The notes below the pieces were generated by a model. The model saw only the letters and a program-made list of their open reading frames with translations, did not search any database and was not told where the DNA came from. This document shows positions 52,103 to 59,870 of a stretch of DNA of 64,000 bases, piece after piece. How positions within the stretch are numbered: position 1 is the stretch's first letter; each line of letters opens with the position of its first letter. The translations under genes were made by a program, and so were the position numbers. Source of the stretch: Arcicella lustrica (lineage in GTDB: Bacteria; Bacteroidota; Bacteroidia; Cytophagales; Spirosomataceae); contig NZ_JAYGIM010000013.1 of NCBI RefSeq assembly GCF_034930985.1, forward strand, positions 124,001 through 188,000. Reading direction: 5' to 3'.

Positions 52103-53177
52103 ATGACAAAAGACAGGTTCAATGACCTGAAAGCCAAAGTAGAGGCTTTGAGGGGGTATCTTTGACTACGATAATAAGAAATTCCAGATTGAGGAATTAG
52201 AAGTAATTACGCTCGACCCTGAGTTTTGGTCGGATTCTAAAAAAGCAGAATCGACGATGCAAAAGATTAGAGCTTTGAAGTTTTGGACAATCGGTTTCGA
52301 CCAACTCAATACTTTTGTTGACGACCTTGACACCATTTGGGAGTTTTACGAAATGGGCGAAGCTACCGAAGCTGAAGTAGATGCCGAAGGAGCAAAATTA
52401 GAGGAGAAATTAGCTGAATTAGAATTCCGCAAAATGATGTCTGACGAAGGCGATAGTATGTCGGCAGTACTTGAAATCAACGCAGGTGCTGGCGGAACAG
52501 AATCGCAAGACTGGGCAAGTATGCTGATGCGTATGTACATTATGTGGGCTGAAAAAAATGGTTTCAAAGTAAAAGAAGCCGACCATAACGATGGCGATGT
52601 AGCGGGTATTAAATCTGTTACTTTGGAAATCGACGGTGAATATGCTTACGGAAACCTGAAATCTGAAAATGGCGTACATCGTTTAGTAAGGATTTCTCCT
52701 TTTGATTCAAACGCTCGTCGTCATACTTCATTTGCTTCGGTTTATGTGTATCCTTTGGCGGATGATTCTATCGAAATTGAGGTAAATCCAGCAGATATTG
52801 ATTGGGATACTTTCCGTTCGGGCGGAGCAGGTGGACAAAACGTAAACAAGGTAGAAACGGCTGTTCGTTTAACCCACCGACCTTCGGGAATTATCATTGC
52901 TTGTCAACAAGAACGCTCACAATTGATGAACAAAGAGGTAGCTTTACGACTTTTGAAATCGAAATTGTATCAGATAGAAATTGACAAACGCAATGCTGCC
53001 AGAGCAGAAGTAGAAGCAGGTAAAAAGAAAATTGAATGGGGTTCACAAATCAGAAGTTATGTGTTGGATGATAGACGAGTGAAAGACCACCGAACGAATT
53101 ATCAAACTTCTAATACTGATGCCGTGCTAAATGGTGAAATCAATGAGTTTATTAAGGCTTATTTGATGGAAGCTTAA
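52103..53177 (+). CDS. prfB: Peptide chain release factor 2 (with programmed +1 frameshift)
   Basis: Recognises UAA and UGA stop codons and triggers peptide release on the ribosome. The coding sequence is split: codons 1-20 run from ATG 52103 to 52162, then an in-frame TGA at 52163-52165 is bypassed by a +1 shift, and reading goes on from 52164 to 53177. The joined protein has 357 aa. The stop-recognition SPF motif (VRISPFDSNARR) and the GGQ motif (FRSGGAGGQNVNKVETAVRL) are intact. A frame beginning at 52257 would lack the first 50 or so residues. RF2 levels autoregulate the shift: low RF2 slows termination at the TGA and favours frameshifting. A short hairpin terminator follows. Confidence 0.96.
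52151..52166 (+). promoter_or_regulatory. Programmed +1 frameshift signal of prfB
   Basis: AGGGGGTATCTTTGAC is the classical site: an SD-like AGGGGG three nt before the slippery CTT, then TGA and C. It is identical to the E. coli site. The TGA is codon 21. Confidence 0.95.
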
Positions 53178-53180
53178 TTA

Positions 53181-53222
53181 GATAAAAGAGGCAAGATATT
53201 AGAAACAAGATTAGATATTAAG
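53181..53222 (+). repeat. Purine-rich 3' repeat, family B, weak copy
   Basis: AAAAGAGGCAAGATATTAGA and AACAAGATTAGATATTAAG follow the prfB stop codon at once, matching the words and position of the other family B runs. Confidence 0.45.
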
Positions 53223-53234
53223 CATCATATTGAG

Positions 53235-53261
53235 CGGTAACCCTTGCGGTTACCGTTTTTT
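53235..53261 (+). terminator. Terminator of prfB
   Basis: CGGTAACC / GGTTACCG with a 5-nt loop is followed by TTTTTT. Confidence 0.85.
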
Positions 53262-53296
53262 GTTTACACATCTGTTTATCCTAATTTCCTTCAAAA

Positions 53297-53462
53297 GGCA
53301 TCTCGAATCATTCTCAAAGTATCTCCCGACATACTTTTTTGCGGTATTTTGCGGTATTTAGTATCTCTCGACATACTAAAAGAATATATCTAGATACTTT
53401 TTTGCGGTATTTTGCGGTAAAAAGTATCTCTTGATATACTTGAAGTATGTATTGAGATACTT
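53297..53462. repeat. Palindromic tandem array with 21-bp and 63-bp periods
   Basis: 18-bp units of the form AGTATCTCnnGAnATACT lie at 53318-53335, 53360-53377 and 53423-53440, with reverse-orientation relatives at 53381-53398 and 53444-53461, so unit starts are spaced by 21 or multiples of 21. GCGGTATTTTGCGGTA lies identically at 53341 and 53404, 63 bp apart. Each unit is nearly self-complementary at its ends (AGTAT/ATACT). Confidence 0.85.
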
Positions 53463-53728
53463 TTAGTATCTTTTTCCCTTCAAAAACCGAAGAAAACCGC
53501 AAAAGCTAATATAAAACCCAAACTACAACATACTTATTAAAAGAAGTATCAAAATCTGTTCTTCAACAAACTTTCTACTAAAAGAAATTACTAATCAAAT
53601 AATAATAAACAATTATCAAAACTGCTATTCTCCCCTACTTGTGTAAAGTTAACATTATGCCTATTTTAACTTTTAGACTGGTTATAATTTGGTAATATTT
53701 AAAACCGTTTCGAGCAAAATAGTGAAGA

Positions 53729-53736
53729 TAATTTTG
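53729..53736 (+). promoter_or_regulatory. -7 promoter element of the Oar-like receptor gene
   Basis: TAATTTTG matches TAnnTTTG, 31 nt before the start codon. Confidence 0.5.
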
Positions 53737-53767
53737 TGTTCAACAATTCACTTAATCCATCTTCAAC

Positions 53768-56700
53768 ATGCAAATCCTTACTCTTTACTTCACAAAAAAG
53801 AGTCTCTTTAAAAAGCTCTTTTTACTATTTTGTATTACTCTTTTGGGTAATATATCTTTCGGACAAGGTACTGATGCTACCATTTCTGGAAAAGTATTAG
53901 ACGAAAAAGGCGAAGTTGTGCCTGGTGTTTCTATCCGTGTTAAAAATGAATCTACAGGTTTCCAAACAGGAACAGTTACTAATACGCAAGGCGAATATCA
54001 TCTACAACAATTACCCCTCGGAAAGCCCTATTCTATCACCTTTTCTTTCGTGGGTTATCAAACACAAAAGTTTTCAAATTATGCCTTGAACCAAGGAGAT
54101 AAATTGAAAATTGATACCAAACTTGTTCAGGGAAGTACGCAATTATCAGAAGTGACTGTTAGCGCAAATTCTTTTGTGAACAAAGAAACTGAACGTGCTG
54201 GTGCGGCTATTGCTGTTACTTCTTTACAAATGAAACAGTTGCCAATGGAAGGTAGAAACTTTTCAGCTTTAACAGCTCTATCGCCATTACAGGGTAAAAA
54301 TGGTAGTTTTAGCGGTCAGCGTTCTTCATCTACCAATGTTACAATGGATGGTGTAAATGCCCGTAGCATGTACACCAACGGTACTGTTGGAAATGGACCT
54401 TATACCATTTCGCAAGAAGCCATTCGTGAATTTCAGGTTTCAACCAACAATTATGATGTTACGCAAGGTCGCCAAGGTGGGGGTTCTGTTAATGCAGTAA
54501 CTAAAAATGGTACAAATACAACGGAAGGTTCAGCCTTTTTCTATCAGCGTGCTAGTCAGGCTTCGATATTTGGCAACAAATTATTTCCATTAAATAGCGA
54601 GTACAATGCCAACGGAACACCAAGAACAACTAATATCGACCAAAAACAGTATGGTTTCTCATTAGGTGGTGCTTTAATCAAAGATAAACTTCATTACTTC
54701 GTTGCTTTCGACCGCCAGAACGAAACAATTCCTTTCCAAATTGCGCCAGTTTACAATGCTTTACAAGAGCAAAACTTCGGGATTACTAAAGCCAATTTAG
54801 ATCAGTTAATTGCTGTGGCTAGAGAAAAGTATGGCATGAAAAACACACAACAATATGGAGATTTTTCAAGAGAAACGGTGGCTAATGCTATTTTTGCTCG
54901 TTTAGATTGGCAGATTAATGAAAAAAATAAATTGACTTTCCGTAATAACTTGACTACTTGGAACAGCCCAATGTCAACAAGTGATAACTCTAATATCAAT
55001 TTATTAGAAAGCTGGATTGGCTTTAAATCTACAGAAAACAGTTCGTTATTTTCTCTACGTTCTGATTTAGCGCCAGATTTAACCAACGAATTGAAATTCC
55101 AATTTCAAACAGTTTCTCGTAATTACATCGTTAGTTCAGATTTACCAACGGAAAACATTCCTAGAGCCATTATCACAGTAAGGTCGGTAATTCCTACAGA
55201 AAGTAATCCGAATGCTACTCAAACTAGAACAGTACAATTTGGTGGACAAAGATTTGGTACAGAATACGCTAAAGACAAAACCATTCAATTAGCCAACACA
55301 ACTTATTTGAGAAGAGGTAATTTGAATTTCAAATTCGGAACAGATAATATGTTGACTTTCTTGGATTCTAAAATCGTAAACGAAATGAATGGACGTTTCT
55401 TCTTTTCAAGTTTACAAGATTTTATTGACAAAAAGCCAAGCAGATACGCTCGTGAAGTACCTTTAGTAAATCCAGCAGTGAAACAATCTTTGTTAGATTT
55501 AGCGCTTTTTGCACAAGTAGAATTTGAACCTTTCAAAAACGTAACAGCAATGGCGGGTTTACGTTATGATGTTACGATTTTCTTTAAACAAGGAGACCCG
55601 AACCCACTTACAGAAAGCAAATTAGGCATTAAAACCAATAATACTTTAGCTGATTATAACAATATTCAACCAAGATTACAATTGACTTGGGATGTGGATG
55701 GTCGCCAGAAAGATATTATTAAATTTGGTGGAGGTATTTTCTCAGCGCAGCCAGTTTCGTATTTACAATTGAACAACATCCAAAATGCTGGTACCATTGT
55801 AGGTTCAATCGACGTTTCGGGTACAGGAGTACCAAGTCCAGATTTTGCGGCTTATCGTAATAATCCTGCTTCTACTCCGGGTATTCCAGCGGGTTCAAGT
55901 TATATTTCTACTATTAATGCTGTAAGTAAAGATTTCCAAGTTCCTTCAATTTATAAAATCAACTTCTCTTACAACCGTTTCTTTAATGCAAGATTCCGTG
56001 CAGGTATCAACTTGTTATGGTCTAAAACAGTTAATAACTACGTTTATTACGATAGAAACATTGTTGACCAACCTTACTTTACATTGAGCAACGAAGCGAA
56101 TCGTGGTGTGTATGTTCCTGCCAATACTATTCCAGCGAATGGTTCTACCGACTGGACAAAAGGTAGAAAATCAGATGAATTAGGAAGAGTATTAGAATTA
56201 GAATCTTCTGGAAAATTAGACCAAATTGCGGTAGTAATTGATGCAAGTATGAAAATTGGTAAAGATGGATATTTTACCATTAGCTATACTAAAAACGATA
56301 CCAAAGATAATAGCTCGTTCAACTGCTGTGTAGCCAATACTTCTACTTTCAGACCAGTTGTTGATGACCCACGTGACCAAACAGTTTCTTATTCAGATGA
56401 CCAATTCTCTGATAAATTAGTCGTTTCAGCGGCTACTCCAACGGTAAAAGGTTTTCAGTTAGGTGCAATTTTTAATGGTGTTGGCGGTACTCGTTACTCA
56501 TTCTTAGTAGGTGGAAACAAGAGTATTAATGGCGACTTTGTATTAACAAACGACTTGGCTTATGTTTTTGACCCAAATGGTGCTAATGTTCCAGAAGCCA
56601 TCAGAAAAGGTATTCAAGGTTTGTTGGATAATCCAGACGTTACTCCAAGTGTAAAAACTTATATTCGTGAAAATATCGGTAAAGTAGCTGAAAGAAATGG

Positions 56701-56992
56701 TGGTGTAAATCCATTTTATTATACTGTCGATTTACGTTTGACGAAGGATGTTAGATTCTTGAACAAACACAACATTTCTCTTTCGGCTGATTGCTTCAAC
56801 TTTATGAATTTATTAAATAAAGATTTAGGCGTAAGTTATAACCACGGAAATGTTAACTTAGTCTCGATGACGGGCTTCGACCAAGCTACTAAAAATTATG
56901 CTTACAATGTAGAAACTGGAGCAGGAAGAAAATTATCAACCGCTGGCGGTACTCCTTGGAGAATCCAATTAGGTTTAAGATATTCATTTTAA
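53768..56992 (+). CDS. TonB-dependent receptor, Oar-like, with CarboxypepD regulatory domain
   Basis: Outer-membrane receptor of 1074 aa. The signal peptide runs to about residue 33 (FLLFCITLLGNISFG). Residues 36-125 form the CarboxypepD_reg-like beta-sandwich (ISGKVLDEKGEVVPGVSI, TGTVTNTQGEYHLQQLP). The plug domain follows with TNVTMDGVNARSMY and VTQGRQGGGSVNAVTKNGTN, the form typical of Oar/adhesion-like receptors. The rest is a 22-strand barrel ending in LGLRYSF with a terminal Phe. No SusD-type partner gene is present, which sets it apart from glycan uptake systems. It is followed, in the same direction, by a lipoprotein phosphoesterase, and both may form one unit. Confidence 0.92.
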   Translation: MQILTLYFTKKSLFKKLFLLFCITLLGNISFGQGTDATISGKVLDEKGEVVPGVSIRVKNESTGFQTGTVTNTQGEYHLQQLPLGKPYSITFSFVGYQTQKFSNYALNQGDKLKIDTKLVQGSTQLSEVTVSANSFVNKETERAGAAIAVTSLQMKQLPMEGRNFSALTALSPLQGKNGSFSGQRSSSTNVTMDGVNARSMYTNGTVGNGPYTISQEAIREFQVSTNNYDVTQGRQGGGSVNAVTKNGTNTTEGSAFFYQRASQASIFGNKLFPLNSEYNANGTPRTTNIDQKQYGFSLGGALIKDKLHYFVAFDRQNETIPFQIAPVYNALQEQNFGITKANLDQLIAVAREKYGMKNTQQYGDFSRETVANAIFARLDWQINEKNKLTFRNNLTTWNSPMSTSDNSNINLLESWIGFKSTENSSLFSLRSDLAPDLTNELKFQFQTVSRNYIVSSDLPTENIPRAIITVRSVIPTESNPNATQTRTVQFGGQRFGTEYAKDKTIQLANTTYLRRGNLNFKFGTDNMLTFLDSKIVNEMNGRFFFSSLQDFIDKKPSRYAREVPLVNPAVKQSLLDLALFAQVEFEPFKNVTAMAGLRYDVTIFFKQGDPNPLTESKLGIKTNNTLADYNNIQPRLQLTWDVDGRQKDIIKFGGGIFSAQPVSYLQLNNIQNAGTIVGSIDVSGTGVPSPDFAAYRNNPASTPGIPAGSSYISTINAVSKDFQVPSIYKINFSYNRFFNARFRAGINLLWSKTVNNYVYYDRNIVDQPYFTLSNEANRGVYVPANTIPANGSTDWTKGRKSDELGRVLELESSGKLDQIAVVIDASMKIGKDGYFTISYTKNDTKDNSSFNCCVANTSTFRPVVDDPRDQTVSYSDDQFSDKLVVSAATPTVKGFQLGAIFNGVGGTRYSFLVGGNKSINGDFVLTNDLAYVFDPNGANVPEAIRKGIQGLLDNPDVTPSVKTYIRENIGKVAERNGGVNPFYYTVDLRLTKDVRFLNKHNISLSADCFNFMNLLNKDLGVSYNHGNVNLVSMTGFDQATKNYAYNVETGAGRKLSTAGGTPWRIQLGLRYSF

Positions 56993-57116
56993 GAAATCTC
57001 TTTATTCATAGTGATTAGTAAATAGTGATTGTCGATTAGCATTTCAAGACTCTAATTATCAAGAAATTACGATAAAAAATGTCAGTTAAATTGTAAACAT
57101 CACTTACTATCCTTTC

Positions 57117-57146
57117 AAAAAACGGTTACTTATGTAACCGTTTTTT
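57117..57146 (+). terminator. Terminator between the receptor and phosphoesterase genes
   Basis: The perfect 13-bp stem AAAAAACGGTTAC / GTAACCGTTTTTT with a 4-nt loop. It repeats the GGTTAC/GTAACC core of the prfB terminator. Its presence suggests the two genes are not a simple operon. Confidence 0.85.
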
Positions 57147-57242
57147 GTCATTTAAAAATTACTTATCACGATTCAAATTCCTAAAATATAGTTATTAAAG
57201 TCTCATATTTCCACATACTTTCTGAACAAACCATTTCAACAA

Positions 57243-59714
57243 ATGAAACATGTAAGCTTTTTCATCGGCATAATTTTATGCTGTTTGGCTTGTAATCCAA
57301 AACAAAGCTCCAATCAAAATCGCAAAGACCCCATTCTTGAAAGTCTGGTCGCAAAAAGAGTTACACTTCCTAATGGTTGGTCATTAACACCCGTAGGCAA
57401 AAGTATTCAATTAAATGATTTGCCTTTAAACTTAGTGGTTTCGCCTTCGCAAAAACTATTGGCTGTTACCAACAATGGACAAAGTACTCAGAGCATTACT
57501 TTGATTGATGCCGCTACCGAAAAAGTATTGGATGATGTCATCATCAAAAAATCTTGGGTAGGTTTAGCATTTAGTCAAGATGAAAAATACTTGTATGCCT
57601 CTGGTGGCAACGATAACGTAGTGGTGATTTATAAAATAGAAAACCAAAAACTGATTCAAGACGGAGAAATTACTTTAGGAGAAGCTTTTCCAAAAGCTAA
57701 AATTTCACCCGCTGGGATTTGTGTGGACGCTAATCGTTTGTATGTAGTCGCTAAAGATTCAAAGTCTTTGTTTATCTGTGATTTGGCTACCAGAAAAGTT
57801 ATCAAAGAAGAAAAACTAAGTGCCGAACCATATACTTGTATGTTAGCACCCAACAGTAATGAATTGTACATTACGCTTTGGGGAGGAGCAAAAGTAATCG
57901 TTTATAATCCAGCTCAGGCGAAAATCACGGCTGAAATTGCTACGAATAGTCATCCAAACGATATGGTTTTTACAAAAGATGGAAAGTATTTATTCGTACC
58001 TAATGGAAATGATAATACTGTTTCGGTGATTGAAACTTCCACCAAAAGATTGATTGAACATATTTCCGCTTCTTTATATCCAAATGCTCCGATTGGCTCA
58101 ACACCCAATGCAGTAGCACTTTCGCCAGACGAAAATACACTTTACATTGCCAATGCTGACAATAACTGTTTAGCCGTTTTTGATGTTAGTCAGAAAGGAA
58201 AAAGTTTATCGAAAGGTTTTATTCCAACAGGCTGGTATCCAACCGCAGTAAAAACCATCGGAGATAAAATTTATGTAACTAACGGTAAAGGCTTTAGTTC
58301 AAAACCAAATCCAAAAGGGCCCAATCCATTAGCCAAAAAGAAACCACAAGAAGTAGGTGCAAACCCAGAAGCCAACAAAGAAGTAGTAGAATATATTGCG
58401 GGTTTGTTGAAAGGAACGATGTCAATCATTGATGTTCCTAATGAGCAAACTTTGGCGAGTTATTCGCAAGTAGTTTTTCAAAATACTCCTTACAGCAAAG
58501 CAGTAGAAAAATTAGCAATGGGCGAAAGCGACAATCCAATTCCGATGAAAGTTGGAGGAAAATCGCCTATCAAATATGTTTTTTATATCATCAAAGAAAA
58601 CCGTACTTATGACCAAGTGCTGGGAGATATAAAAGAAGGAAATGGAGACCCATCGCTTTGTATTTTTCCTGAAAAATTAACGCCGAATCAACATAAAATT
58701 GTAAGAGATTATGTGTTGTTGGATAATTTTTATGTGGATGCAGAAGTTTCTGCCGACGGACATAACTGGTCAACCGCAGCCTATGCCAATGACTATGTAG
58801 AGAAAAACTGGGTAACAAGTTATGGAGGAAGAGGCGGTTCTTATGATTTTGAAGGTCAGCGAGAAATTGCTTATCCTAAAAATGGTTTCATTTGGGATTT
58901 CTGCAAAAGAGCAAATATTCCTTTCAGAACTTATGGAGAATTTGCCGATGGCCCAGAAGGAAATTATGCAGGTGTAAAAGGAAATGTTTGTAGAAACTAT
59001 AAAGGTTGGGACATGAATTTCAAAGATTCTGACCGTGAAAAACAATGGGAAGCAGATTTCGATTCTTTGTTAACCATCAATGCTGTTCCTCGTTTCAGTA
59101 GTTTAAGAATGGGAAATGACCATACTTCTGGTTCAAGAAAAGGCGCATTTAGTGTAGAAGCAGCCATTGCCGATAACGATTTGGCAGTTGGAAATTTCAT
59201 AGAACATCTTTCAAAATCTAAAATCTGGAAAGAATCGGTGGTGTTTATTTTGGAAGATGATGCACAAAATGGTTCAGACCACGTTGATGCTCATCGTTCT
59301 ACGGCGTATGTGGTGAGTCCTTATACCAAAAGAAAATTTGTAGATCATACCATGTACTCTACTTCGGGGATGTTGAGAACGATGGAATTGATTTTAGGTT
59401 TACCGCCAATGAGCCAATACGATGCAGGAGCAACCCCAATGTTTAGATGTTTTACCAAAAATATTGATTTAACGCCTTTCAAAGCTTTACCCGCAAATGT
59501 TGATATTAACCAAAGAAATCTTGCTATCAATACAGGAAAACGCAAAACCAACTTTGATTTTAGTCATGAAGATGCTGCTCCAGATTTAGCTTTTAATGAA
59601 GACATTTGGAAAGTAATGAGAGGAGAAAACAGCAAAATGCCTCCTCCAAAAAGAAGTGCTTTTGTGAAAATCCCTGCAAAAGCAGAAAAGGAAGACGAAG
59701 ATGATGACGATTAA
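57243..59714 (+). CDS. Lipoprotein with YVTN beta-propeller and phosphoesterase domain
   Basis: An 823-aa envelope protein. The N-terminus MKHVSFFIGIILCCLACNPKQ is an SPII-like signal. Residues 60-380 contain YVTN-type propeller repeats (GKYLFVPNGNDNTVSVIETS, ENTLYIANADNNCLAVFD). Residues 430-790 match the phosphoesterase family of phospholipase C/acid phosphatases (PF04185): YIIKENRTYDQVLGD, DGHNWSTAAYANDYVEKNW and EDDAQNGSDHVDAHRS hold the likely metal-binding residues. The C-terminus is acidic (EKEDEDDDD). It could hydrolyse phosphoesters on the surface or in the periplasm. The preceding gene encodes an Oar-like receptor that might import products. Confidence 0.87.
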   Translation: MKHVSFFIGIILCCLACNPKQSSNQNRKDPILESLVAKRVTLPNGWSLTPVGKSIQLNDLPLNLVVSPSQKLLAVTNNGQSTQSITLIDAATEKVLDDVIIKKSWVGLAFSQDEKYLYASGGNDNVVVIYKIENQKLIQDGEITLGEAFPKAKISPAGICVDANRLYVVAKDSKSLFICDLATRKVIKEEKLSAEPYTCMLAPNSNELYITLWGGAKVIVYNPAQAKITAEIATNSHPNDMVFTKDGKYLFVPNGNDNTVSVIETSTKRLIEHISASLYPNAPIGSTPNAVALSPDENTLYIANADNNCLAVFDVSQKGKSLSKGFIPTGWYPTAVKTIGDKIYVTNGKGFSSKPNPKGPNPLAKKKPQEVGANPEANKEVVEYIAGLLKGTMSIIDVPNEQTLASYSQVVFQNTPYSKAVEKLAMGESDNPIPMKVGGKSPIKYVFYIIKENRTYDQVLGDIKEGNGDPSLCIFPEKLTPNQHKIVRDYVLLDNFYVDAEVSADGHNWSTAAYANDYVEKNWVTSYGGRGGSYDFEGQREIAYPKNGFIWDFCKRANIPFRTYGEFADGPEGNYAGVKGNVCRNYKGWDMNFKDSDREKQWEADFDSLLTINAVPRFSSLRMGNDHTSGSRKGAFSVEAAIADNDLAVGNFIEHLSKSKIWKESVVFILEDDAQNGSDHVDAHRSTAYVVSPYTKRKFVDHTMYSTSGMLRTMELILGLPPMSQYDAGATPMFRCFTKNIDLTPFKALPANVDINQRNLAINTGKRKTNFDFSHEDAAPDLAFNEDIWKVMRGENSKMPPPKRSAFVKIPAKAEKEDEDDDD

Positions 59715-59754
59715 ATGACTTTGTTAAACATGAGTCATTCTGATTTTTAAAATC

Positions 59755-59795
59755 ACAAAAAAGCGGTCGAAATTAATTTTTCGACCGCTTTTTGT
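59755..59795. terminator. Bidirectional terminator between convergent genes
   Basis: The stem AAAAAAGCGGTCGAAA with TTTTTCGACCGCTTTTT has a short loop and A- and T-runs on opposite sides, placed between the phosphoesterase gene and the haem-receptor-like gene. Confidence 0.85.
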
Positions 59796-59823
59796 AAAAT
59801 AAGTAAGATATATAAATATTTTA

Positions 59824-59858
59824 AATTCATAACTCATACTTCATATCTCATAATTCTT
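59824..59858. repeat. Word-like repeat, family E
   Basis: AATTCATAACTCATACTTCAT and ATCTCATAATTCTT units lie 3' of the receptor gene stop codon (minus strand). Confidence 0.45.
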
Positions 59859-59870
59859 GTTTAACTCTTC

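Larger units (their letters stand above)
53178..53767. other. 590-bp gap between prfB and the Oar-like receptor gene
   Basis: It contains weak family B words (53181-53222), the prfB terminator, a 21/63-bp palindromic array (53297-53462), an AT-rich part and a promoter at 53729-53736. No gene is supported. Confidence 0.65.

Noticed and set aside
52257..53177. prfB as an N-terminally truncated gene starting at 52257
   Set aside because: The upstream 20 codons, the exact frameshift signal and the continuous frame after a +1 shift show a normal full-length gene.
53297..53502. CRISPR-like look of the repeats after prfB, and a 62-codon minus frame through them
   Set aside because: The sequences between palindromic units are themselves repeated, so there are no unique spacers. 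No cas gene is present. The frame is open only through periodicity.
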